Source: Magnolia sinica (Eukaryota; Streptophyta; Magnoliopsida; Magnoliales; Magnoliaceae). From it: a stretch of DNA of 64,000 bases. Within the stretch, counting starts at the first letter, position 1. Each line of letters begins with the position of its first letter. The translations under genes were made by a program, and so were the position numbers. This document shows positions 35,831 through 48,900 of the stretch, one piece after another. The notes under the pieces were generated by a model, which was not told where the DNA came from, searched no databases, and worked only from the letters and a program-made list of their open reading frames with translations. The stretch lies in assembly GCF_029962835.1 (NCBI RefSeq), contig NC_080574.1:22542001-22606000 (forward strand), read 5' to 3'.

Positions 35831-36477
35831 TGACCGAAGTAAATTTGGATGTTCTTAGATGGTGTAAATTATTTGACTGGATCCATCCGTTCATCTGATC
35901 GTTATGGTGTGGTGCATCTGTTTGACGCCTTAGATTTCATACACAAGCCAACTGGCACATAATTCCGGACTTTAACACTTTCTAAAGGAAAAAAGGCATT
36001 TAGGTAATTTCACAGCTAGTACGAATTTACAATCGTGGAGCCGAGGATTTTGCCGTAAAAAGCCATTCGCTACCGCACAAGTAAAGAGTGGTGGGCCTAA
36101 TATGGTCCAAGCCTTTACACTCATACACAATCTTATCCATTCAATTTGTGACCAACAAATAGACGGTTGAAATAAAAATCGTCAAAATTAAATCTTAAAT
36201 AGCTGATATTAGAGGGTTAACATCATCCCATCAGTAAGGTGGGCCAGGATAAGACAGATCTTGATTGAGGTCACGTGAACGGTGGATGAAGTCACCACCA
36301 TTTAACAAAGGGTGGAAAATAATCGTAGCTTAAAAGTGAGAAACGTAAGAATCAAGATCCCGTTCGTTCACTCCGCCTCTCTCCCGTCTTTGAAGTCCCA
36401 GTTTTCCCACGCTGAAAGTGTCGCAAAAGCAGCCAATTGGTTATATCGTCCGACCCCACTCCTTTGACGTGCTTCAA

Positions 36478-36480
<3 letters not shown>

Positions 36481-36517
<37 letters not shown>
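36481..36517 (+). repeat. (CT)n microsatellite in the beta-galactosidase promoter
   Basis: An uninterrupted CT run of about 37 bases lies about 150 bp upstream of the TATA box at 36669. CT/GA tracts upstream of plant genes can bind BBR/BPC GAGA-type factors; a role here is inference. Confidence 0.85.
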
Positions 36518-36519
<2 letters not shown>

Positions 36520-36668
36520 CCATTCATCAACTTGTCCACCAATCACTTTCTATTTTTCATCAAATGCAAGAGCTTAAAAGGGGAAAGAAATTACAGCCCA
36601 CATCATAAACCTTCTAGATTAGACTCCCTTTTCCCATATTTGGAGGTTTCACTAACCTTCTACAGGCT

Positions 36669-36676
36669 TATATAAA
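36669..36676 (+). promoter_or_regulatory. TATA box of the beta-galactosidase gene
   Basis: TATATAAA lies 108 bp upstream of the chosen ATG (36777), which would put the transcription start near 36700 and give a 5' UTR of about 75 bases. No other good TATA box lies between here and the ATG. Confidence 0.65.
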
Positions 36677-36776
36677 CAAGACCCACATATGTTCTCTCCA
36701 CGTACGGGTGTCCACGAGCCTTGTGTCGATACCAGATTCATGTGGGTCTGATTTTTTAGTTGGGGAGTCGAGGAAG

Positions 36777-36942
36777 ATGGGTATGTGGCTATTGGCTTGG
36801 TGGGCCATTTTTGTGATTGGAGGTAGACCCGTCGTAGGATCAGACGTGGTGTATGATGGACGGTCACTCATCGTTAATGGGTCGAGAGCAATCCTCTTCT
36901 CCGGTTCTATTCACTATCCTCGTAGCACCCCTCAGGTATGTG

Positions 36943-36984
<42 letters not shown>

Positions 36985-39900
36985 AAACTATATGTATTGT
37001 ACACGTGGCACATTGTTATGATGATCCAGACCATGTAACCTGCGGGATCCGCCCCCTGATTACATAATCCACACCTTACAACTAATGAGCGTTTTGATTT
37101 ATCCGTCGATGTTTGATTGTACCCCACGGTTAGGATCGTCTAAATGGCTTGATATTCGGTCTACGGCTAATTCACTACTGGACCTCTTGAGTGAACGGTT
37201 AGGATGGGTTGATGGGAATATTATCTCTTATGGAAGTATTTTAGCAGAGTTAGAGGAAAACATCTTCGGCAAGTCCGTTAGTTATTGGTTTCTTCTTTTT
37301 TTTAGAAGGAGAGAATAGGTTGGACACCTCCCCAACCGTTTCCTAAACGGTGGTGAATCATACACCGTACACGCTTGTACGGCAATCTAAAATGCCCACA
37401 TTGCTTGTGGATGGACAAGAAATGGAAAATCACGATGATGGTGACCATCTGATGTTTCCAGTATTTTCGTGCCTCTTGGTTGTGTGCCACACACGTGGCA
37501 CGTGTGTATGAGATCTGAACCAGACATCATGTGGATTCTGCCATGGATTGACCACTAAACGAATTTTTCTTTGATTCTACTATCGTAACCATCTAATAGA
37601 TGGGCCTTTTCTCAAACAATAAGAACCGTTGCTGGTTTTTGTTTTCTAGAATTCATTTGTATGCCACCAAGTAAAGGTCTAGAATTTCTATCAACACTGA
37701 TTTTTGGGTCATGGCACAATCACTATTGGAAGCACAGAATGGACGGTTCAGATCTGATCCATGTGAGCCACGTATCAGAACGTCATGGAGGCAAGGGAGA
37801 ATTTGCTCTCTTACTTCTAATCGTTCATTTTACAGCAACTAATTGAATGGATAGGATTGTTTGATCAGAGGGATTTTGGAGATATACTCCACCAATGTGC
37901 CCCACAAATCAGATGGTGTGGATAACTATACCTGTTTACTACATGTGATCAGGATGAAGTATTCAAACCTTATTTCTCAGAGTATGGTAAGCACGTGAGA
38001 TGCACATGGGAGAATTATAAGATTGGCCAATCAAGTTGAATTATGGAGCACGTGCCGTGTTTTCAATTATTATTTTGTGGGGCCACCTTGATGTATGTTC
38101 CTTACATCCATGCCGTCCGTACGTTTTTACAGCTCATTTTGTGGGATTATACCAAAAATGAAGCAGATCCAAATCTCAGGTGAGGAAACATTGGTATTGA
38201 CCATTAAAAACTTCTTGTGGGTCATAAAAGTTTTAGATCAAGATGATGTTTTTTGGGTTCATTCATCCAGATCTTTGTGACATTATCAACAGGTTGGATG
38301 ACAAATAAACATTCCGATGGGCCCCCATGAAGTCTTTACCGGTGGGTATTCAATCACCACTGTTTCCTCTGGTGTGGTCCACCTGAGACTTGGATCTTCT
38401 TAATTTTATATTATCATCCCTAAAATTATCCATCAAAACAGATGGGCGGCGTGGATGTAAGACATATACATCAAGGTGGGCCCCACACTCAGGGATCCAG
38501 CGATCCAAGAAGCCGCCTAATTCAACCACCAACCAACTTTATTTGTCACCTTCCATTTGAAAGCCACCAAAGGATTTGTAGCATTACTATCTTTGCTGGT
38601 TCTATTAACCATACCACCATCCATGGTAAGGTCCACTGTATGGACTGTCCAGATCCACCATCTCTCCTGCCATGTGTACGGTGGATGTTGACCTTCTATC
38701 ATATTATGATAGTCCAGCTCTATCATATCATTTCCCATGTGATGCATGCATGCATGCACTAACTATAATTCAAATGTTGAAAGGTTAATATATGGAATTG
38801 AGAAATCAAAGACAGAAAACAATATCTTTGTTAAGAAATTAAATACAAGTATTTATTTTTCTGGCTACTGTAACATTAATCACTGTGTCCCTTGTGTTTT
38901 ACTTATGACATTTATAACCTTTTGGGCCTTTTAGATTCACAGTCAAAACAGCTGTTTGATGTCCAAATCCTTGTTTCGATTCCAAACTATGGTTTTGAAG
39001 CCTGTTTGGATCACACCCACAATCGTCGAATTGAGGACCCACAAACCAATCTGATTTGTTTTTCAGGAAATGATGATTGCAGTACCCTCCCTCAGTTGAG
39101 AGTCTACGGTTTAGATGGATATGATCATGGGTTTGTGTATATCTTGAATCAATTTCTGCTTCTAGTGGGTCCCACTAGATGGACATTCCTGATTGGAAGA
39201 TAATCTTGCTATGTGTAATGTTGCAAGGTGGCTCTACATTATCTGGTTCTTCTGGTTAGGTCCATCGGGTCCGGGACCAATACTGATTCGGCTTAGGCCG
39301 TAGAAGAGGCCTGTAGATTGGGCCCAGGGCATGGGTTTCTATCAAGGCCCAAGTTCAGCCCAAGAACAGGTCCCATGTTAACTTGTGAATTGGCCCTGAA
39401 ACCAAAGGCTCAATTAATTCAGTTGGATGGACCTGGTTCTGGATTTTAAGCCGAGTTAATAAGTAGGTTGGGCTTAATCTGGACCTGCCTTTTACTCTCC
39501 GAGGGAAGTGGATTGCGTACTTAGCATGCCAGCGTACTAAGTAAACCCTCTTAAGGCCCACCATAGATGTATGTCTTATCCATATTGTCCATCTATTTTT
39601 TCAGTTCATTTTAGGGCACGTGCCCAAAATTGAATCATATCTAGAGATGATCTCCACCGTTGTAACCTTAGGTCCCATAGTGATGTTTATTTGTCATAAA
39701 ATGCAAATATTAGCTTGATCCAAAACTTCTGTGACCTTAAGAAGTTTTCAATTGTAAGCATTTAATTCACAGTGCTTCTTGTGCTTTGGTCCACTTGAGC
39801 ACTGGATATGCTTAAGAGTTCTTACTCGTCCCGTTGGTAAACTCACAAGAGTGCCAACACCAGGTACTCATATGTGGTGAAATTCTATTATGATATAAGT

Positions 39901-42900
39901 GTATGTGAAATTATGCCTTAAAATGAGCCAGAAAAAATGAAATGACAATCTAGATAAGATACATACATCTAATGAGGCCCGGAAAGTTTACTCACTGCAC
40001 AATAACATGCTAGTTACTCAGTATGCAATTCATACTCCATTTTAAGTCAATTTCTTTCTTGTGGTGTGTATTTAGATGTTTTTTGAGAAACCTTGGTTGA
40101 TTCTCCCTTAACAAATTACAAGATAGAGCGTTAAACAAAGTTAATAGCAATTTTGTAATTAAATTCCTTTATAAAAGTTACATCCAAAGTCCAAACACAT
40201 CAAAATGTACTTTTTAAAGAGATACGACCAAACTCAAACCATTTTGTCTATTTTGATTCATGGATTGTAAAGGCACGGCCCGTGGTTGAACAGTTCCAAC
40301 CGTTGATGTTAGGCCCGTGAACTAGGAAACTCATTATACTAGAAAAATCCTACCCCTTCACCAGGTGGGCCACAAATAGGCAATTACGAAATAACGTACA
40401 TCAATTGTTCACATTCACCCAGAAAAGTTCAAAATATTTTATGCAAGGGATCTTTTAATCTGGGCCACTTTTGATGCGTTGACCATCCACAATGAGGTCC
40501 ACCATATGGACGGTGCAACTTCCACTAGCACAAAGTTGAATTTGTCAGAACATTTACTGTTCGAATCATTCAAGGAAGTTACTTGAAAATTAAAAAATTG
40601 AAATTAAAATAAAATATGATCCAAGAAACTAAGTTGGGATTTGCTAGGTTTTAAAAACTAAAAGTTCAATAAATGGCTCTTCTGATACCTTGTTTGTCGT
40701 GCCACATGTCACATGGGGATGGAATTCCTCATGAAAGAAAGGTGGTATGGCCCACCAATTGCCGTGGGATAGACGTTCACGATTCCCTTTGTTTAGGCTT
40801 GGATTTTGGATACAGAGATTTTTTTCTCCCCCACATGTTGGCTTGCTTGCAGGAGTAATCTATCTCGTGGACCCAACGTGTACGCCCGTGGACTGTAAAT
40901 ACAAAAGGCGGCAACGGTCCAGGGATCCACCGACCACCGACTGTGGGGCCAGCTTGATGGCTGTGGTATATATCCATGCCGTCCATCCGTTTTTACAGCT
41001 CATTTTAGTGCATGAGATCAAAAATTAAGCAGATCCATATCTAAGGTGGACCACACCACAGGAAAAAGTGGCAATTGACCGTTAAAAACTTCTTAAAACT
41101 TCTTTTGGACAACTTGTATTTTCCCTTCAATCCAGGTCTGTGTGACCTTATCAACAGGTTAGCCCTATGATTTTTTTTTTTAATGGTGGGTGTTTAATCA
41201 CCATTGTTTCCTGTGATGGTCCACCCGAGATTTGGATCTGCTTCATTTTTAGGCCATGCCCTAAAATGAGCTGGAAAAATGGGTGGACGGTGTGGATATA
41301 CAGATGCAATGGATACAAGTCTTTCAATCCAGAAAATAATGGCCCACCTATGGTGGTACCCGCTGGAGTAGGATTTTGTGCGTGTTCCATACCTCCTGTG
41401 GAGTTACTTTTTTATTATTATTTCACACACAAAGACGCATGCTATATGACACACGTGTGCAATAGCTGACCATTCCATTAGATGGGCCTCACTTTTTAAA
41501 TCTTCTCGCATAAAAATCAAGCCGTTCCACTTCTGAGGTGGGCCACAGCGTACAAAACAAATAGAAGGATTGCCTGTCTATGGATAGGGGTACACGTACG
41601 TGTGAACCTTAATTTATTGATTTTTTGTCGTAGGTGTATTGACTTGTGGACGGTGTATATTTTCAGATGTGGCCATCACTTATAGCCAAAGCCAAGCAAG
41701 GAGGATTGGATGTGATTCAGACGTACGTTTTTTGGAACAAACACGAGCCTGCACAAGGACACGTGAGAGCCTTCCCTTTCTTTCTTCTTTTCTTTACAGT
41801 GATGAATGCTCATCTGGACCGTTCATTAGGTTCAGTCAAATCCTCAAGGGCAAACAGCTCCTTCATTAGGGAAATTTTCATGGTAACTAGTGAAGGGTGG
41901 AGTGATCCAAATGGACGGTACTGATTGGGAATGGCCACATAAGTTCAATTGTTTGATCTGTGGAGCCCACTCTGATGTGAAAGTGCCATCGAACCCGTTC
42001 ATTAGATGTGGTCCCCCATGTCATGCCTAGGTCCAAAACTCCAGCCTGATGCATGGCTCAGGTAGGCCACATCAAAGGAAACATGGAACATGGGGGGGTA
42101 TGGGGACATTGGGAAGGGAGATCACCACCCTACAAACTTCCGAATGGAACATGGATCCACCGTACTTTGAAGATTCAATCCAACCCATTCATCAGCTACC
42201 CCTCACCACTAATGTACAGAAGATTCCCAAACGCAGATGGACAGTCCAAACTGAGTTTTGTATCAAGATGATTCTTCTGTTGTACGGTGATCATGAAGAA
42301 GCATACTAAATCCATGGGTTGGATTCTACATAAACATCACTTATCCGGCCCCACACAGATCTAACGTATGGTAATTACCATGCATTCGAATGCATGTGAC
42401 CATTCCCCCATACGAAGAAAATCCTCGGATCGCGCATGCACTGAAAGGTACGTGAGTGAAACGGGACGTCTTCATTCGGTTCAATGACTATAATACATTG
42501 GGATTGGGTGTGTTTCCTTCTTTCTATTTTTCAGTACAATTTCAAGGGAAGATACAATCTGGTGAGATATTTAAAGGAAGTTCAGGCACAAGGGTTGTAT
42601 GCAACCCTTAGGATCGGTCCTTACATCGAGAGCGAATGGAGTTACGGGTACACCTCATTCCCTCTTTCTTACTTATCAAACCAGTTATGTAGGGCCCATG
42701 GTTTGATGATCCAAACCGTTAATATGGTGGGCCTTACTGTTGATGAGCGATTCCCCAGAGATATTCCTAATTTGAAGTTGGAAGATTTTGGTGCTGCTGC
42801 CTACAAGTAGACGGTAGATAGAAAATTGGAGCATGGTTCCACATTCAACTGAGAAAAAGGCAAATATTAAAAGGTTTGTTGTTTCAGTGGTACATCTGAA

Positions 42901-45900
42901 TGTGGGTCCCACACCCAGGAAACCCCTAGGCAAAATATGGATTTGGGGATAAAGAGGACCTTTTGAAATGCCTCTTCTAGTACCAGAAGTTATGGTACAG
43001 CCGTTCTTTTCCCTACAACATGTCGCCTGTGTACAATATCCAATCGGTGCAAGGTGGGCCACACCATGATGATCATGTGATATGAAAATCAGGCCCGTCC
43101 ATTCGTCAATCGGGATTCAAAATCAAAATCAATAGACAGCCAATGGTATGAATCAATGTACTGTAGTGGACCATCTAATCATTTGATCCCACTGATTTTC
43201 ATTTCTGGTCATCATCATGGTGGAGCCCACCTTTTGCATGTATTGGATATTGTACACATGACATGATAGAGGGAAAAAATGGCTGCATCATAACTTATGA
43301 TCACCGATCATTTCTCTTTATAGGGAGGGACCCACACATCTTCTGGCCTGCTGCAAATACTAATGGACGGCTAAGAAAAGAACGGCTGAAAAGGACAGTG
43401 GGCCACTGAAATAGTACGCCCACCGTGCCACAATTGCTGACCATCGGTTGAAAATGATACCCACCACGTCTGATTAGGATCGTCCGATCTGTGTGATATT
43501 GAGCCGTGCCCCATGCACAGTGGGCCCCACAACATTTGGAATGTCTCGATTCATGGACCATATTCGGGTCTGGCGAGTGAGTTTTTCACCATTTAAAATC
43601 TGGTGGGGAACAACACCTACGTGGTATTGTTATTTCGTTGGATATTTCACCATCATTGGTTTGTAAACATATAATAATTCGGTGGGCCAATGGTGCAGTG
43701 GATTCCCGTTCTGGTTGCACGATGTACCGGACATCATCTTTCGATCCGACAACGAGCCCTTCAAGGTCAGATCCCAACCATTGTTATCCATCATATTCTT
43801 TTGATCCATTGCATTCACTGCTACTATAACCGCTGTAGCTGTTGTTCTATTTCATAACGATGGGAAAGGAAATGGATATGGGCCTGGCCCATTCTGGCTA
43901 AGCACGAGCCCAGACCACTTTGGTCAGGTTTGATCTGGGTCTCATGTCCAGTGGGTTGGACCCATTCCTGAGTTTTAGCCCCTAAAATTATAAATGGGAT
44001 GGAATGCACTTGCATCTTCCTAAAAGCCCAATAAGCTGGCTTAGCCCAGCCATATCAATCCCTGCTCCATCCTAGATTCAGGTCCTTAGCTCATGGGCTT
44101 GTCTGGAACATTCTGGGGCCTCGTCCAGGTCCAGCCCTACCCATTTTTCACCCTACCAGTACTTGCATTTGCATAGAGTGGTAATGGACTGGGCATGGGC
44201 TAGGCTAGACTAGGCCTGGGCCCGGACCGACACTTAAGATTAGGATATATGTCTCGGGTCATTGCGGTACTAAAACATGGTGGACGATCAGTGCTCACCA
44301 ATCCGGTCCACTCCGAGTGTGCCGGCACCAGGAACTAAGGGTAGAGAAGGTCTTACAGGAACACAGATCTTACACTGCACCCCAAGACAGGTGTTTGGCT
44401 CCTTGTTTGATCCTCGTGGAACCTCCTACCTTTAAGGGGGGTAAATCAAATCCCTATTTCCCACCTGAATGTTATTAATCCATCCATTGATCAGGTGGAC
44501 CACACATACACAAAAATAGATATTTTAAAGGAATGAAGCCAACGTTCTACACTCAAGATGGATGGGTTGCGTAACCGAGGATTGGAATGGCATATTCATA
44601 GGATAAAACACATGTATGTGTGAAGTCAGGTTGGGCTGGGCTAAAATGATGTTAGTCGATGCCCAACCCAAAAATTGATCAGGATGCATGCAAGGCCTAA
44701 GCCCGACTCACAGGCCAAGCTAGTAGGTCCAAACCCAGGCCAGGCAGTCTATCCAGCCCATTGACACCCTTGTACTTACATCATTAATCAGGAATTAAGG
44801 CTAATATGAGACACTAATCACAACTACATGTATCCAATCTTCATTAATTGATTGATCGTTATGCAGTTCCACATGCAAAATTTCACGACGAAAATAGTAA
44901 ATTTGATGATGGCAAATGGGTTGTATGCGTCCCAAGGCGGGCCAATCATACTCTCTCAGGTCAATCTAACCTTCAATATCTTAAGTACTTTGATGGCTGC
45001 TTCTAATTCCATTATTTAAATTGTTCTGATTTTGGACTAGAACAACTAAATACATACAGATTGAGAACGAATACCAAAATATCGAAGCAGCATTCCACGA
45101 AGGAGGACCAGCTTATGTTAAGTGGGCAGCGGAAATGGCCGTGGGGCTCAAGACGGGCGTCCCATGGATGATGTGCAAGCAGAGCGACGCTCCTGATCCA
45201 GTGGTCAGTCCCTGCATTTACTCACACCATGATTGATAGATAATGCACCATCTCATTCTGATTTTAGTAATACAAATGTAATATCCACATTTGCAGATCA
45301 ATACGTGCAATGGAATGAACTGCGGAGAGACGTTCGCGGGGCCTAATTCGCCTACTAAGCCATCCATGTGGACAGAGAATTGGACATCTTTGTATGTCTT
45401 CATCAAACTTGAATCCATTTCTTGGATTGAATTTCGTCGAATCGTGTTCTTGCTCTCTTATCTTATAGATTTTCAGATATTGTGATATTCAGTGATATTC
45501 GTACTTACATTCATTCACACATGTAAAGAAATTAAATATGCATAAAAAGAGAAATTTAAAATTGCTTATACATCTTTCAATTTCCATGTCACCGTTCATT
45601 TCTGAATTTGCACATTGCAAATGGCACTCAGTGCTAACAACAGCTAACTCTTTTTTTCTTTCCATCTTTTATTTTTCTTTGTTAATGCAGTTTTCAAGTT
45701 TTTGGTGGAGAACCATACATAAGGACTGCAGAAGACATTGCATTCGCTGTCGCCCTCTTCATTGCGAAGAACGGAAGCTATATAAATTATTACATGGTAT
45801 AGTATTTGTTATATCCGGCATTTGACATTCGACAAAAATAAGAACCCAAAGTCATATTGGTGGCATTCGGCATGCCATATATTAGCCTTAGGCAGATTGC

Positions 45901-48900
45901 AATCTTAGCATTTTTAAAACATAACAACTTATTTCAATACTGTCGATCGTGGCTGTATCTGGTGTCCGATCATGTGAACACCAATGTAGTGGAAGCAAAC
46001 TTGAACCAAGAAATGTATCATGTTAGCCTTGCGGTGGTGACCCGAACAAACTCCAAATCGATCTGTTCTACTAGAGAACGACAAAAGGTTCCACCCCTCT
46101 AGGAACTCTAACCAAGACGGATGGCCCATGAAATGACGAACGAAGGTTGGCCTACCTTGTTAATGGAGGTGAAAAGGTTGCTGAACCTTACCAGAAAATA
46201 ACCTTATGCAAGAGAGATACGATTTTTGAAATACATATGACCTCCTTCACACCGGTTCTAAATATAGGTTTTAACAGCAAGGAGCCTTTAGCCATTGTGG
46301 AATGAAACATTGCCCATCATTAAGGCAAAAATCATTCACGCCCACGCACTTTGGTGGGCCCATCTTTGACTCACCCATGCGCTTTGGTGGGCCCCACAAT
46401 ATGGGGTTCACATCCAACAAATACAAATTCGCAAATACATGATACATATTGCAGATAATTTTAAAGGTCTTGTTTTTTTTCATTAGTCAATGTGGACATG
46501 TTTCTAAAACCATGATCATTTTTTAATGGGATACAGTATCATGGCGGAACTAATTTTGGAAGGACGGGATCCGCATATGTCACAACGAGTTATTATGATC
46601 AAGCTCCTCTTGATGAGTATGGTGAGTTGTTGTATTTGGTTTTATCTCTCTTCTATCCACCATTGGTGCTTCTTCTTCTTCTAGTTTTTTATTTAAGGAA
46701 CGATGTAAGCTTGTTTATTTCAATTACATGTAGGTATGATCAGGCAACCAAAATGGGGTCATCTAAAGGAATTGCATGCTGCAATAAAACTATGCTCCAA
46801 AACATTACTTTCAGGAACACCAACTAATTTTTCCCTTGGTGAACTGCAAGAGGTAAGTGCAAAAATGTGGCACTTTGGTTTCTGTTCTCTCATTTCTCTT
46901 TCTAATAGTAATTGCTTGCTTTCTAAGTTTTGTATATATGGATGAATAACGAATTTGCGTAAATATCATGATTCAGGCATATGTTTTTGAACAAAGCAAG
47001 GGCGAATGTGCTGCCCTCCTATCAAACAGTAACCGTACAAATAGTGCTACTGTGAATTTTCGGAATTCGTCATATGAACTACCACCGAGATCAATCAGCA
47101 TCCTACCGGATTGCAAGAATGTAGTGTTTAACACCGCGAAAGTGAGCTCCATTCTATGCATTTTATCTTCTTCTTTTTTCCACTTATGTTGTGAATTTAT
47201 GTCTAGTGCCATGACATACAATTCGACGGTTGTTTTTCCTTTTGGATCAGCTGTGATTGAATCTGCAACATTGGTTTGATGCCCTTGCATCATAACCACT
47301 GAGGCTTCAAGCTCAAAAAATACTTTCTATTTGTTTGAGATTTATGTTTATTATCAAAGTTCATTATCTTAGATTCTTGAAAGCCTTATTTCGTATTTAT
47401 AAACATTTTTTAATACACCCAGATGTTGGTTAGCATCTGTTGTTATGTTCCAATTTCATGTTTGCGTCATTAGACAATAGCAATTTGAAGCCATTAAAAA
47501 CAATGTACTGATTGCAGATGAGAAAATTGAGCAACTGTTTGGTATATGGGGCCTACAATTGTGAATTTAGAGTCTTTTGAATGGTTGTGAATCATTGGTT
47601 TCTATGTTGGCCTGATTTTTTAGGCATCACATTTTCATGGTAGAGCAACCTGACTATGCGGCCCACACCCAACTAGTAGCTGCATGATTTTCTCATCTAT
47701 ATCAACTGACTTGAAATCACACAAATATTTCTAAACTTTTAATTCATATCCCCCTTTGATCTTCCATAGGTAAGTGTACAATCCACCATCAGATCAGCTA
47801 CAGCTACCAAAAAGTTCGATGGTGCTGGAAGATGGAAAGAATTCAAGGATGCTATCCCAAACTATAATGGAACTTCTCTAAAGGCAGATGAGCTGTTAGA
47901 ACACATGAGTACGACGAAAGATGTATCAGATTATCTTTGGTACACTTTCAGGTAAGCCTCAGTGGAAATGTTTCTCAATGGGTTAATACTACTTCTATTA
48001 AGCATTTAGTGGCAATGTGTAGTTTCATTGCTTTTTTTTGCTCCTTTTATTCTGAATTTTCATTGAATATAACTCGCAATGCAGCTTTGAGCATAATTCT
48101 TCTGATGTTCAACCTGTACTTAATGTGGAGACTCGTGGACATGTCGTGCTTGCTTTTGTCAACAACGTCTTCGTTGGTACTGTATCTATACATTAATTTT
48201 TAAATTTTATAATCTCCGTTTGAGATTCGATCCGTCTGGAGACATGGAATTTCAGATCTCCATATCATGTCCCATATGAAGGGAAAATGGTTATGATGGT
48301 CGAACTTTCCTAATCATCTAATAATTGAACTCTTTCTCAATGAACATGAGTTTTTGGTATGTTTTTTCGATTAGTGTCCATTTCCAGGGGATCGTCCAAA
48401 TGGAGTGATTCCCATTCACATGGGAAAAGTGCTTCATTTTCATTTCTTTTGTTTTGCTTTCCCACTATCCAAACAGGCCCAAATGATTTTCATTTAGGAA
48501 ACTTGGTAATTTTCTCATTTCTCACATTGAAATCTTTCGTTGCTTTTTTTCAGGAACTGCACATGGAAATCCTAAAGTTCAAAGCTTTAATCTCGAGAAT
48601 CCCATATCATTGCAAGATGGGAAGAATGATGTTTCCTTATTGAGTGTGATGGTTGGTTTGCCGGTAATACTTTTAACTCATGCCATAGAATTATAAATTA
48701 TTCATGATCATTTATCTATTATCTGCATGATTAATACAATGCTGAAAAACCCATGTTTCATTTGATTTATTTTTTTTATCTTCACTCATTTGATGTGAAG
48801 GATTCTGGGGCATATCTTGAGCATAAGGTCGCCGGACTACGTAGAGTGACAATTCGAGACTCGGAGTCTCATAATTTCACTAAATATGCATGGGGATACA

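Larger units (their letters stand above)
36936..41666 (+). other. Intron 1 of the beta-galactosidase gene (4.7 kb, MITE-filled)
   Basis: The intron begins GTATGTG and ends TTTCAG. Nine bases inside it starts a (TC)n run (36945-36983). It carries family A palindromic MITEs at about 38075-38505, 39555-40010 and 40905-41345. A block of gCCCGAGCCC-type repeat words lies at 39240-39500 and a short (GCAT)n run near 38742. No exon-like coding sequence for the gene was found inside; exon 1 and exon 2 join cleanly in phase 0. Confidence 0.8.

Noticed and set aside
36352-37127. Open frames with RERERE or SLSLSL runs on either strand
   Set aside because: They are translations of the CT/GA microsatellites next to the beta-galactosidase first exon.
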